DNA from: Nitrospirales bacterium
Lineage (GTDB): Bacteria > Nitrospirota > Nitrospiria > Nitrospirales > UBA8639
Length of the DNA: 64,000 bases
Assembly: GCA_031315915.1 (NCBI GenBank)
Contig: JALDRK010000005.1
Coordinates: forward strand, 62,001-126,000
Direction: 5' to 3'
The number at the start of each line of letters is the position of its first letter. Positions within the stretch are counted from its first letter, which is position 1. Positions 36,001 to 46,600 of the stretch are shown here, piece by piece. The position numbers were made by a program, and so were the translations under genes. The notes under the pieces are model-generated. The model did not search any database and was not told where the DNA came from. It saw only the letters and a list, made by a program, of their open reading frames with translations.

Positions 36001-36808
36001 ATGGGATATTTTGAAGCCATTTTTCTTGCTGTGCTCCAAGGGCTGACGGAATTTTTGCCGGTCTCCTCCTCCGGACATTTGGTGTTAGCTCAACAATGGT
36101 TCGGGCATTTCAACGAGACCAATTTGTTGTATGACATTTTATTACATCTGGCCACCGTGACGGCCATTCTGATGTATTTTCGTCACGATTTATTCACCCT
36201 GACTTGGGGGTATCTCGGCTGGACAACCAAAGAAGGAAGTCTGTTTCGCGGGGTGGAACGTCAGACCATTCATTATGTCATTCTCGCGAGTATTCCCACT
36301 GCTGTTATCGGGTTGGGAATCGAATCTCTTGGCATCGAAACGCTGGCTGCCCCGTCACTCGTAGCGGTTATGTTGCTTGTGACGGGGGTGATTTTGTGGA
36401 TGGGACGGGGGCATCATAGTGAAGCCCATGCAGGAGATGAGTATGCGTGACGCCTTGATCATCGGTGTGGTGCAAGGCATTGCCGTCTTTCCTGGTATTT
36501 CTCGGTCTGGTTCGACGATTGCCACGGGCGTGTTGCTGGGCTTGGATCGAGAGTTATCAGCCAGATTCTCTTTGTTAATTTCGATGCCGGCGATTGTCGG
36601 GGCGTCAATTCTGGAAATCGGGAAGGTCATGCATCAAGTAAAAGAACCGCTCGGCTTGTATTTTACCGGGATGGTCGTGGCAGCCTTGGTCGGGTATGGA
36701 TCCATTTCGCTTATTATTAAGCTGGTCAGACAGGATCACTTTTATCTTTTTTCATATTATCTGTGGCCGCTTGGGTTGAGCTTGTTACTGTGGGGATACT
36801 TTCATTAA
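36001..36808 (+). pseudogene. uppP: Undecaprenyl-diphosphatase uppP (bacA), split by a frameshift
   Basis: The enzyme regenerates undecaprenyl phosphate for peptidoglycan and glycan export. The first frame (36001-36450) holds the N-terminal motif QGLTEFLPVSSSGHL and four membrane segments; the second frame (open from 36392, usable ATGs from about 36428) holds RDALIIGVVQ, PGISRSGST and the remaining segments. Together they give a full-length protein of about 265 residues. A one-base shift between 36392 and 36450, perhaps in the GGGACGGGGG run, divides it. Both halves are otherwise perfect, so this may be a sequencing error, a recent mutation, or a two-chain enzyme made by coupled translation. 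Confidence 0.85.
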
Positions 36809-36862
36809 AAGGGATCACATGAATATCTTCCAGCCATAGAACCGATTTGTCTTTGTCTTTCC

Positions 36863-38338
36863 CTACTCTTCTTCCTGTTCTTTCTTGGTGCGGCGCGCGA
36901 GTCCACTATCGACGGCCGCTTGGGCGACGGCCTTGGCGATTTTCGGAAAGACCTGTTTGTCAAAGACGCTGGGAATGATGTATTCCTCGCTCAAGGAAGA
37001 ACTGGGGACCATTTTCGATAAGGCTTCCGCAGCCGCGAGCAGCATCGTTTCACTGATGGCTTTGGCTTGCACATCCAAGGCTCCGCGAAAAATTCCTGGA
37101 AAAGCCAAGAGGTTATTGCATTGGTTGGGATAATCGGACCGGCCACTGGCATAGACTCGGCAATAGGGGATCGCCGCTTCCGGCGAAATCTCCGGATCCG
37201 GGTTGGACAGCGCAAACACGATGGGGTCGTTCGCCATCAGGGCGAGATCTTCGGACTTGAGGACGTTAGCGGTAGACAAACCAATGACAACGTGAGCCCC
37301 TGTTAAGGCTTCCTGAAGCGTTCCGGTTGGGCGGTCGTACTGAATCAGTTCACGGAGATTGTGACGAAAGGACGAGAGTTCTTCAAACGGACGATCCAGG
37401 ACCAACCCGTTTTTATCGCAGCCTTTGAGATGGGTGACGCCGGCTCCCAACTGTAATTCGGCGCCGGCCGTTCCTGCTGCGCCCTAGCCGATGATCACGA
37501 CGGTAATTTCCTGGATGGGGCGGCGAATGACTTTCAGGGCATTCAATAAGGCTCCCAAAATGACCACGGCGGTTCCATGTTGATCGTCGTGCATGACGGG
37601 AATGTCCAAATCGGCCTGGAGACGTCGTTCGATCTCAAAACACCGAGGGGCACTAATGTCCTCCAGGTTGATGGCGCCGAATGCGGGGGCAATGGCTCGG
37701 ACGGTCCGGATGATGTTTTCTGGCTCCTGCGTATCCAGGCACAGAGGCCAGGCATCGATGCCCGCAAATTGGTGAAGGAGCATGGCTTTGCCTTCCATGA
37801 CCGGCATGGCGGCCAACGGGCCGAGGTTACCCAATCCCAGAATGGCCGAGCCGTCGGTGACGACGGCCAGGCTATTGCTTTTGGTGGTGAAGGTATAGGC
37901 CTTGTGTGGTTCCTGGGCAATGGCTTTGACCACGCGTCCGACCCCAGGGGTGTAGACCATCGAAAGCATATTGCGTGTTTTTACGGGAAACTTACTCTCG
38001 ACTCGGATTTTTCCGCCTAAATGCATCAGAAAAATTCGATCTGATGACGCGACCACCCGAACGTCGGACAGATTATTTAAATGCTTGAGGACGCGTTCCC
38101 CATGTTCCTCGCTCTGCACATCCAACGTCATGTCACGGACGACTTTTGTGCGGGTGGCCGACACTATATCCACGGCTCCGATACTGGCGCCTTCTTCGGC
38201 AATGGCCGTGGCCAATTGTGCGAAGACTCCTGGCCGCTGAGTCAGTTCAAGCCTGACGGTCATTCGATAGTTCGAATAGGGACCGATGTCCTGAGAAGCG
38301 CTTCGGCTATCACGATTCCGTTTGAAGAAATTCCACAC
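36863..38338 (-). pseudogene. ACT-domain malic enzyme interrupted by one in-frame TAG
   Basis: The N-terminal ACT-like domain (MTVRLELTQRPGVFAQLATA) is followed by a malic enzyme (VYTPGVGRVV, TKSNSLAVVTDG, GLGNLG, PVMHDDQHGTA). The NAD(P)-binding strand reads TVVIIG, then TAG at 37484-37486, then GAAGTAGAEL in the same frame to the C-terminus (STANVLKSED, ALSNPDPE, YPNQCNN). Thus a single amber codon sits in the Rossmann glycine loop. Malic enzyme turns malate into pyruvate and CO2. The rest of the gene is intact, so the lesion is recent or a sequence error. Confidence 0.88.
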
Positions 38339-38702
38339 CGTTCGTTCCTCGCAAATGATTCAATAGGATTGGCCTTAGAGATATTGTAGCGAATTATTGA
38401 TGTTAGGTGGAGAGCTGAAAGAAGAAACCCCGGAGAGGGAAAATGCGAAAATGGTGGAATCGATAGCTTCTCTGCCTGGATAATGAGCGGATGTTGGCTA
38501 GAGAACGACGATATGGGGGAAGTTGCACGGTATTCGGGGCTGGTCTTACTCATCGTTGTGTGGGAGGATTCATTTCGGGGTGCGGGACGGTTTGTATGAG
38601 TCTGCTGACGGCTCGTTGTTCCAATCAGTGGGAAGTGAGAGGAAACGAACGATCATGGGCCGATTCCTTCTATGGGTGATGGACAATTGACAGGTGAATG
38701 AT
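38339..38702. other. Divergent intergenic region
   Basis: This gap separates the malic enzyme gene (leftward) and the CPBP protease (rightward), so it should hold both promoters. No protein-coding signal is convincing; the open frame at 38491-38679 lacks a ribosome-binding site. I did not find a clear promoter pair or operator. Confidence 0.35.
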
Positions 38703-40136
38703 ATGACGGAGTGGAATGACAGAGATGGGATATCTCAGGAGGCGGTTGTATCGTCTGCTCCTCCGGCTTTTTCACCGTTTATCACCCTTCTCAGTCTGAT
38801 GATCTGTTTAACGGGATTGGGGGCGGTCCTATGGAGCACCTCACTCTCCGAGGCACCTGCGTTGGACTCGTCAAGTAGCCGAAATCTGGAACGTTTAGCC
38901 AGTCGCGTCTTATCGTTTGAAGTTTATGCGAATCGGCTTTCCCGCTTTGAGCAGTTTCTCTATCGCCTGGGAACGGAGGAATTGACCACCCGGGAGGATA
39001 TTCTCAAATGGTACGGGGAACTTTTCTCCCAACGTTTTCAAGCCTTGGATGGAGTATATGTGGGGGTGTTGTTGGGAGAATTTCAGGGTTCTTCTGCTCT
39101 GCATTCTTTTCTGGGGGAGAACCCGGTAGACGGCGAACCTGCCACCGTTCTGTACAGGGCTTTAGGTATTGCCTATCTTGGCGAAACTCATCATCTGGAT
39201 ATGCAGGAACTTCAAGCCAGGCTGGCCGAAACGATGCCCGGCAACTGGTTCTATTTTCAATTAGCCAGACGGTTGGCGGAACAAACAAGGAATGATGTCC
39301 TGACCGTTTCATTGGCGTCGCAGCTCGATCGTCAAACGACCCCGATTTTGTGGAAGTGGCGAGTGGGCTTGGGCATTGAATTGGCTATTCTTGGGCTAGG
39401 CGGATTGTGTCTGATTCTCTTGATGAGATTCCACGTGTTTCCTGCGGGAATATCCTTTTCTTATTGGACATTCGGTGACGGGTTGGCCGTGTTATCCAGG
39501 GGGGGAGCTCTGACAGTGGTGGTGTTAGGGGTCGTCGCCTTCTTGCCCGGAGGGCCTTACCTGCTCATGGAGTTTGGGGCCATCCTCCTCTATCTGCCGA
39601 TTGTGCTAATGGCTTATGCTCTTCTCTTTCGATCTCGACAACTGTCTATTAACCGGGTGTTTGGGTGTCGGCCTTTTTTGAAGCAGGTGCGGGCAGCGTT
39701 TCCAGTGACCATGAGTGTGTTGGGATTAGGAATGCTTGGCGATTGGGGAATTATGATACTCGGAGATTACTTGGGATATACCGTCCACTGGACCGAGTGG
39801 TTTGTCCCTGATCTGGTATGGGGTGGTCCCATCCAGGTGATGAAAACTCTGGTGGAATTCGTCATCCTGGCTCCCTTGTTCGAAGAGATCATTTTTCGTG
39901 GGCTGCTTTTTCCGACCCTTTTTGTCAGATTTGGTGGGCACGTGGCTATTATCGGGAGTGGTCTCCTGTTCGCGTTGGCCCATGGATACGGGTTGCTGGC
40001 TTTTTTGACCGTCCTATGGAGTGGATGGCTATGGGGTTGGGCTTATTATCGGACCGGAAGTCTTGTGCCCGGGATGCTGGCGCATGCCATCAATAACGGA
40101 CTCGTGGTGTATTTCCTGATGGCGTTTTTCAGATAA
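38703..40136 (+). CDS. CPBP-family intramembrane metalloprotease
   Basis: The protein has an N-terminal membrane anchor, a soluble periplasmic-type domain (about residues 45-220) and a C-terminal bundle of about seven membrane helices. The CPBP motifs are present: LFEEIIFRGLLF (EExxxR), a second-helix His in FALAHGYG, and HAINNG. CPBP proteases act within membranes, in bacteria often on bacteriocin-related or stress substrates. ATG 38703 fits an AGGTGA site; GTG 38694 is also open. The large extra soluble domain is unusual for the family. Confidence 0.85.
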   Translation: MTEWNDRDGISQEAVVSSAPPAFSPFITLLSLMICLTGLGAVLWSTSLSEAPALDSSSSRNLERLASRVLSFEVYANRLSRFEQFLYRLGTEELTTREDILKWYGELFSQRFQALDGVYVGVLLGEFQGSSALHSFLGENPVDGEPATVLYRALGIAYLGETHHLDMQELQARLAETMPGNWFYFQLARRLAEQTRNDVLTVSLASQLDRQTTPILWKWRVGLGIELAILGLGGLCLILLMRFHVFPAGISFSYWTFGDGLAVLSRGGALTVVVLGVVAFLPGGPYLLMEFGAILLYLPIVLMAYALLFRSRQLSINRVFGCRPFLKQVRAAFPVTMSVLGLGMLGDWGIMILGDYLGYTVHWTEWFVPDLVWGGPIQVMKTLVEFVILAPLFEEIIFRGLLFPTLFVRFGGHVAIIGSGLLFALAHGYGLLAFLTVLWSGWLWGWAYYRTGSLVPGMLAHAINNGLVVYFLMAFFR

Positions 40137-40145
40137 CCCGAGCCA

Positions 40146-40172
40146 AAGTGCGGCACGGTCACTGCCGCACTT
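40146..40172. terminator. Bidirectional terminator hairpin
   Basis: AAGTGCGGCA (40146-40155) and TGCCGCACTT (40163-40172) form a perfect ten-base stem with a seven-base loop. It lies between converging genes and has an A/T-rich flank on both sides. Confidence 0.7.
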
Positions 40173-40256
40173 ATAAATAATGGGCACCTCTAATTTGATT
40201 CTCCGCAACGAGTGGGATTTGGCAAATTTGACCTTCACCAGAAAATTCCCCTCTCT

Positions 40257-41081
40257 TTATCTTTCGTCCAATTTTTGAGACTCTAGTTGGTCTAAGGCCT
40301 GGTACAGATTGGGAAAACGAAACGTATAGCCTAACTCCGTCAAGATTTTTCGGTTATCAATATGTTTTCCTGGGTCGGTGGTGGATGTGAACGGAGGAAT
40401 GGCGATTTGCCATTTTTTTTCGGCATAAGTACAAATTTCACTCCATGGCCGAGGCGTTCCATCACTCGCGAGATAGATGCTGCCCTCTGGTGCGGTCGTG
40501 AGGGTATTCAGGCAGATACCGACGGCATCTTCGACATGCAGCAAATTGACGAGGCGGGCTGTATTACGGATTTTTCCCTTTCTGATCCAATCCAACACGT
40601 TTCGTCCGGGGCCGTATAAGCCTGCGAGCCGGATGACGACGGCTCCAGCCGTCGTTCGAAGGTATTCCTCTCCTTGCACTCTCGGGAGTTGGACATTGGG
40701 TATCCGATTTTCTGTGACGACTGTTCCTTCCGAGGGATAGGCTGAGGTACTGCCCAACACAATCATACGAATCGGGAGATGAGGGCGGGAAGCCATAAAT
40801 TCTCGTACCAGGTTTAGGGGACAGGCAGGAAAGCACCAGATGATATGCAGGGAAGAGGGAAGATCATTCCAGGTTTCCCGACGGGTCAGGTCGAACCCAA
40901 GGCGGTGTTCGGAAGGCATATCCGTAAGGTGTGTATGAGGTTGGCGACTGGTACAGAAAACCTGCCAACCTTCCGCCATTGCACGGCGGAAAAGCACTTT
41001 CCCGACATAACCGCCTCCTAGAATGACCAAAGGATATTGTTGCCATGATCCGATGGGAGTCAAAGAAGTGTTATTTAGCAC
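40257..41081 (-). CDS. SDR-superfamily NAD(P)-binding protein (YeeZ-like)
   Basis: The N-terminal strand LVILGGGYVGKVLFRRAM carries the glycine-rich loop, followed by IVLGSTSAYP, RVQGEEYLR and an IRLAGLYGPGRN strand, typical of atypical extended SDRs. No clear YxxxK is seen; the equivalent is not obvious. The start at 41081 is a GTG. It is the last gene in a leftward run of thiD, hydrolase, carbonic anhydrase and this gene. Confidence 0.7.
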   Translation of the reverse strand: MLNNTSLTPIGSWQQYPLVILGGGYVGKVLFRRAMAEGWQVFCTSRQPHTHLTDMPSEHRLGFDLTRRETWNDLPSSLHIIWCFPACPLNLVREFMASRPHLPIRMIVLGSTSAYPSEGTVVTENRIPNVQLPRVQGEEYLRTTAGAVVIRLAGLYGPGRNVLDWIRKGKIRNTARLVNLLHVEDAVGICLNTLTTAPEGSIYLASDGTPRPWSEICTYAEKKWQIAIPPFTSTTDPGKHIDNRKILTELGYTFRFPNLYQALDQLESQKLDER

Positions 41082-41137
41082 GATGATGGGTCAAGAGGAA
41101 TGAGAAAAGAAAATCGGTGAACGGTCGATGAGATCTG

Positions 41138-41656
41138 TTAAGACTTGGTATCCACCATATAACTTTGGGCATATCGAACGTAGTTCTGTGCCGATTCTTT
41201 GATCCACTGCAGTTCTGCCTCTGTCAGCGTACGTTTGATTCTGGCCGGAGATCCGATGACCAAACTTTTGGGCGGGATGTGCTGTTGGCCAGTCACCAGA
41301 GCTCCGGCACCGATGATGCAGTCCTCCTCAATAAGGACACCATCCATGATGATCGCCCCCATTCCCACGAGGACCCTGTTCTGGATCGTACAGCCATGAA
41401 GGACCACATGGTGCCCAATCGTAATGTCATCCCCCAGCGTCAAGGGGTAGGTATCATGCGTGACGTGGAGAAGGGATAAGTCCTGAATGTTAGTTCGATG
41501 ACCAATGCGAATAGCATGAACATCCCCTCGGATGACCGTATTGAACCAGACGCTGGATGCTGACCCGATGATCACATCCCCGATGACGACAGCCGTTTCT
41601 TCAATGTAGGCGCCTGGTGCAATGATGGGCGTAATGCCTTTGTAAGGTCTTAACAT
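41138..41656 (-). CDS. Gamma-class carbonic anhydrase-like hexapeptide protein
   Basis: A left-handed beta-helix protein of 172 residues (APGAYIEETAVVIGDVIIG) with the zinc-ligand set HVTHDTYP and IGHHVVLHGC in the positions used by gamma carbonic anhydrases, and the usual RGDVHAIRIG loop. Its role is often inferred, not shown; members of this YrdA/PaaY group vary in activity. It starts eight bases after the hydrolase and belongs to the same operon. Confidence 0.88.
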   Translation of the reverse strand: MLRPYKGITPIIAPGAYIEETAVVIGDVIIGSASSVWFNTVIRGDVHAIRIGHRTNIQDLSLLHVTHDTYPLTLGDDITIGHHVVLHGCTIQNRVLVGMGAIIMDGVLIEEDCIIGAGALVTGQQHIPPKSLVIGSPARIKRTLTEAELQWIKESAQNYVRYAQSYMVDTKS

Positions 41657-41664
41657 GAGTGTCG

Positions 41665-42534
41665 TTATTGGGAGTCCTTCGTAGTTTGAGGATCGGTCCC
41701 GGATTCATGGTTAGGAGAAAATCCCTCGGAGGGTGTCAGGTGTTGGATCATCCATTGAGCCAGGAGCATAGTCATGATCCGGAAGTCTTCCGGACGTCCA
41801 AATTGATGATCGGCTTCCGGCAGTATGCGAAGATCTTTTGGGCCGTGTAAGGTTTTCATGAATAGGTCGATTTGGTGAGAAGGGATGAGGTCGTCCTTTC
41901 CTCCATGCACCACCCGGGTGGGTATGGTTATGTGAGAAGCCTCTTCATATCCGTCGTACCGGCGGCATTCTTCAAAGAATCCGTATGGCAAGTGAATGTG
42001 TTCCTCTCTTTGGAGGATATTGGGAATCAGGTTGTGATTCTTCCAGGTGGCCATGCTCTCGTGCCCCAATTCTAGTTGAAGGCATTCCGCAAAATCGACT
42101 GCCGGACATTTCAATCCCACAGCCTTCAAGAGAGGATAACGAGAGGCTGATAGGATGGTCACAAATCCGCCGAAGCTTGATCCGACGAGTCCAAGAGAAG
42201 TGAATCCGTGGTCGGTCAGATAGGAAACTATGGCATCCAGTTGCTGGAAACATCGTTGTAGGGTCATATGGGCAAAGTATTCGTGTAATGCTCCCATCCC
42301 AAACCAGTCGAATCGTAAGGTCGCGATGCCTTCTGAGATTAAGAGTTCCGTCAACCGTCGGTTGGTGCGGCTTTGTTTATCGGATAGAAAACCATGGCAG
42401 AGGACCACCGCATTGTTTGTGGAAATTTCTGGTTCCGTGAGGACAGCGGGAACCGGCGTGTTTCCGGGGCCGGTCAGCGTGACGGCAGTTTCCTTCCCTT
42501 CAGGAAGTATATGAGATGGAAAAGAATCAGGCAT
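41665..42534 (-). CDS. Alpha/beta hydrolase
   Basis: The 289-residue protein has VVLCHGFLSDKQS (oxyanion strand), FDWFGMG, the nucleophile elbow GLVGSSFGGF and late acid and histidine regions (HGGKDDLIP and EADHQFG). These make a complete Ser-His-Asp set. Substrate unknown. It lies between thiD and the carbonic anhydrase gene on the minus strand. Confidence 0.85.
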   Translation of the reverse strand: MPDSFPSHILPEGKETAVTLTGPGNTPVPAVLTEPEISTNNAVVLCHGFLSDKQSRTNRRLTELLISEGIATLRFDWFGMGALHEYFAHMTLQRCFQQLDAIVSYLTDHGFTSLGLVGSSFGGFVTILSASRYPLLKAVGLKCPAVDFAECLQLELGHESMATWKNHNLIPNILQREEHIHLPYGFFEECRRYDGYEEASHITIPTRVVHGGKDDLIPSHQIDLFMKTLHGPKDLRILPEADHQFGRPEDFRIMTMLLAQWMIQHLTPSEGFSPNHESGTDPQTTKDSQ

Positions 42535-42647
42535 CGTGAACAGGCCGAATATTTTTATTTTCTCAGGGTTGCCAGAGCCAATGTCGGCAGTGAAGGAAAC
42601 GCTGAGGCGGAAAGAAGCATATCACAATAAGAATGAGGACACGGAGG

Positions 42648-43451
42648 TCATGTAGCCGTAGCCTGATTGAGAAAATAAAAATGGTCCGTTGGCCCATGCC
42701 CCTTACCCAGAGCCCATCCAAAGCGAATAGCCTCGGTAATATACCGCTTGGCAAGCTCAATGGCCTCGGTCATTGGTGCCCCTCTTGCCAAGTGCGCGGC
42801 GATGGCGGAGGCGAAGGAACAGCCTGTTCCGTGGGTATGGGGAGTGTCAATAAAGTCGGTGGTATACATCTTAAAAAAGCGGCCGTCATATAACAGGTCG
42901 GTTCCGGGTCGTTCTGAAAGATGGCCGCCTTTGATCAGCACGTGTCGGCACCCGAGCTTGAAAATCATTTTCGCAGCCTCTCGGGCGTCGGCCAGGGTAC
43001 GAATAGTGGTGTTGGAGAGCGTTTCCGCCTCGTAAATATTCGGGGTGACCAAGGTGGCTTGAGGGAGTAATTCCCGTTTGATCACATCGACGGCCTCAGG
43101 ATCAAGAAGTCGATGTCCGCCTTTGGCAACCATGACCGGATCAACCACGAGAGGCACGGGGGGGCCATCACGAAGGTTACGACTGACGGCAATGACAATG
43201 TCGGCGTTAGCCAACATGCCGGTTTTAATGCAGGCGACGGGGATATCCTTGAAAATAGCTGCCAATTGGGCCTCAATGATCTGGATCGGAAGGTGAAACA
43301 CGTCTGTAACCCCGGTCGTGTTCTGTGCCGTGATAGAAGAAATAACGGACATACCAAAGACGCCATTGGCGGACATCGCCTTCAGATCGCCTTGAATACC
43401 CGCCCCTCCACTCGAATCGGAGCCTGCGATCGTTAATACGGCTTTTTTCAT
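42648..43451 (-). CDS. thiD: Hydroxymethylpyrimidine / phosphomethylpyrimidine kinase
   Basis: Phosphorylates HMP and HMP-phosphate in thiamine synthesis. The N-terminus LTIAGSDSSGGAGIQGD, the KTGMLAN and VDPVMVAKGG segments, TPNIYEAE and the C-terminal anion-hole DTPHTHGTGCSFASAIA motif are all in place. Length of 267 residues is standard. No TPP-riboswitch-like fold was seen in the bases upstream. Confidence 0.94.
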   Translation of the reverse strand: MKKAVLTIAGSDSSGGAGIQGDLKAMSANGVFGMSVISSITAQNTTGVTDVFHLPIQIIEAQLAAIFKDIPVACIKTGMLANADIVIAVSRNLRDGPPVPLVVDPVMVAKGGHRLLDPEAVDVIKRELLPQATLVTPNIYEAETLSNTTIRTLADAREAAKMIFKLGCRHVLIKGGHLSERPGTDLLYDGRFFKMYTTDFIDTPHTHGTGCSFASAIAAHLARGAPMTEAIELAKRYITEAIRFGWALGKGHGPTDHFYFLNQATAT

Positions 43452-43689
43452 GTCTTCATCCTTTTATATTCCCGGTTGGAGTGCCAGTCTATCATGTCGT
43501 TTTGGCCCGATCTACCCGGCAGGCAACCTGGGGAGTCGGTTGAAAATGAATTTTTGGCGAAGCGTGTTTTTGGCCGATGATCCGTTATTTTCTTGACATT
43601 ATAGAAAAAATCTTTCATGGTGAGTCATTCGTGGAGTCTGCGCCCTCAGAGGGGATCCGTGATCCACCCCTCTTGAGAATATTCTCGAT

Positions 43690-46600
43690 ATGGAATTTCC
43701 TCATTCCGCTAAAACGTCCCGTCCCTCCGATGAAGAAGTCCATCGGGAGCAACTTGGAGATGTGACGCTTTCCCTTCGGCAATCCGAAAATCAAACCAAT
43801 CAAGAGTGTGTGGAGTCGGATCCATCCGATCTTCGGAGCCGGTTGAAGGAGGCATGGCAGTCCAATGCCTCTCTGAAGAATCAACTGGCGAATGTTCAGC
43901 AGCAATTGGAGGGTCTGCACAAACAATTGGAGCGGTATCAAATTGCCGCTCAAGGCTCCCGTGAAGGGTTTTGGGAGGGACATCCTCTTCCAGATAAACC
44001 ATGGAATTCCCCCGAGACTCCGGCTTGGTATTCGCCTCAATTTATCGCGCTTCTAGGTTTTGAAGAGCATGAGTTTCCTCCGGTGTTAGGGACCTGGGAG
44101 TCGTTAATCCATCCGGAAGATCGAGATCGAGTGTTTGCAGCCTTGACCGCTCACATAGAAGATCATGTTCCCTATGAGGTCGATTCCCGATTGAGAACTA
44201 AACACGGGGAGTATCGATGGTTTAAGGGGAAAGGCCAAGCCATCTTTGATTCGGAGGGGAAATTCCTGCGTGGAGGAGGGACGATCCGTGATATTACGGA
44301 TCAAAAGAGAGCCGAGGAAAGGCTTAAGAAAAAACATGCCTTACTCACTGCAGTGGTTGAAGGCACCAGTGATGTGCTGTTCGTGAAAGACGGAGAGGGT
44401 CGGTATGTGTTGGTGAATCCCTCTGCAGCGAGTCTGCTGGGGAAACGGGTCGAGGAGATGGTTGGAAAAACAGACTCAGAGTTGTTTCCCGACGGAACTC
44501 ATCCCTTGTTTTCTCAAGGGGATGCCGACGTACGACGTGGCGAAGGATCCAAGATTTTTGAGACGGAGGTGGTCGAACGACAGGCCGTATCTCGGACGTT
44601 TCTAGTGACCAAGAAGCCGTTCGGATTTTCTCAGACTGGTAAGAATGGCGTGTTAGGATTTGCCCACGATATAACCTTTCGAAAAGCCGCAGAGCTCACC
44701 ATTCAGGAAAGAGAAAAACGCTATCGGGCTATCATGGAAAATGCCTATGACCTTATCGCCGAGATTGATGTGCACGGACAATATTTATATGTCAGCCCCA
44801 ATTTCAAGGAGGTTCTCGGATACACGTCCAAAGACCTTCTGGGTTCGAATATTTTTGTTCCCGTGCATCCTGACGACCGAGAGGCGGTGATCGCGGAATT
44901 TCAGCGAAGCATGGCCAGTGAGGGAGACGGTCAAGCGATCTATCGGTATATGGATCGTCAGGGAGCGTACCGGTGGTTTGAGAGTACGGGGAGAGTCTTT
45001 CGCACGGCGTTGGGAGAATTGCGTGGGGTGGTGGTCTCTCGGGACATTACCCAACGAAAACTCTCGGAAGATGCGTTGGAGGCCATTGTAAGGGGGAATG
45101 TCGTCCCCGGATCTCCAAATTTCTTTGAAATCCTGGTGGCCGAATTAGCGAAAGTGCTCAACGTGTCCATGGTATTGTTGTCGGAGCGCCTCGAAGCGGA
45201 TTCCGGAAAAAAAGCCCGGGTGTTGGCCTTTTGGAATCTCGATCATTTCGAGCCTCCTTCAGAATATGACTGTCTCGATGGTCCTTGTGAACAGGTGCTG
45301 GCCGGGCACTCGGTTGATTTTGCTTCAGGGGTCAGACAACTCTTTCCGAAGAGTGCAACCATTCAAACGTTGGCCATTGAAGCGTATTTTGGGATTCCTC
45401 TGGTGAATTCCAAGAACGAAGTTGTGGGGAATTTAGCGATCATGGATACTCGGCCCTTTCACCTGTCATCCCAGGGGAAATATCTGCTGGAGATTTTTGC
45501 GGCACGAGCGGGGACCGAATTGGAGCGGAAGCGGGTACAGGAAGATCTTCAAAAAAGCCAGGATCAGTACCGTGCGCTCTATGATCAGACACCGCTCATT
45601 TATTTAACCGTAGATTGCCATGGGACAGTGTTGTCGGTGAATCATTATGGAGCCCAATTGCTGGGCTATGAAGTGGAAGAATTAATGGGCACTTCGGTTT
45701 TTGCAGTGGTTCATCCGAATGATCGTACACTGTTTCAGTCTGGTATGGAGAAGAGTTCGCGCGAGTCTATGAAAGGCATCATTCCTGAATTTCGAAAAAT
45801 GAAAAAAGACGGGACTCTTTTATGGGTGAGGGAAACCATTCAAGCCATCGACTCCCTTCAGGGGCAAAAAGTCTTGCTGTTGTCCTGCGAGGATATTACC
45901 GAGAAAAAACGGACGGAAGAGGCATTGGTCATGAGCGAACAACAATTACGGCACACACAAAAAATGGAAGCCATTGGCACCTTAGCGGGAGGCATTGCTC
46001 ATGATTTCAATAATATTTTAGGGGCCATCCTGGGATATTCGGAATTGGCCGTGGCTCAAGCGTCTCATGACTCACGGTTGAAATCCTATCTCGCCGAAGT
46101 GATTGCTGCCGGACAACGTGCCCGCGATCTTGTGAAACAAATTTTGGCTTTTAGTCGTCGGTCCGAACAGAATAAGGAAGCGGTAGATCTTCAGCTTCTG
46201 GTCAAAGATGTGCTGAAAATGATTCGTGCCAGCTTTCCTGCTTCTGTCGAAATTCGCACGTCATTGGATCTCAGAGGGTCGGCGATCTATGCGGACTCGA
46301 CGCAAATTCAACAAGTGATCATGAATCTTTGCGGCAATGCCGAATATGCCATGAGAGAACACGGGGGTGTGCTGGACATTTCACTGAGCCGAAAAGAGCT
46401 TCCAGGAGAAGTCGTGATGGGGATGTCCAAATTGAAAGCCGGCCCCTATCTGGAATTAACCGTGAGGGATACCGGAAAAGGCATACCTCAAGAAACTATC
46501 GATAGAATTTTTGAGCCGTTTTTTACCACGAAGGAGTCTGGGGAAGGAACGGGATTAGGTTTGGCGGTGGTTCATGGTATTGTTCATAATCATGGAGGGG

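Noticed and set aside
13681-37486. Possible recoding of TAG as a sense codon, because two genes are interrupted by in-frame TAG.
   Set aside because: TAG is used as an ordinary stop elsewhere in the window (for example at 1635-1637 and 35948-35950), and the affected genes have independent signs of decay or are single-site lesions.
43452-43560. A TPP riboswitch upstream of thiD.
   Set aside because: The characteristic CUGAGA core and paired arms were not found on the minus strand.
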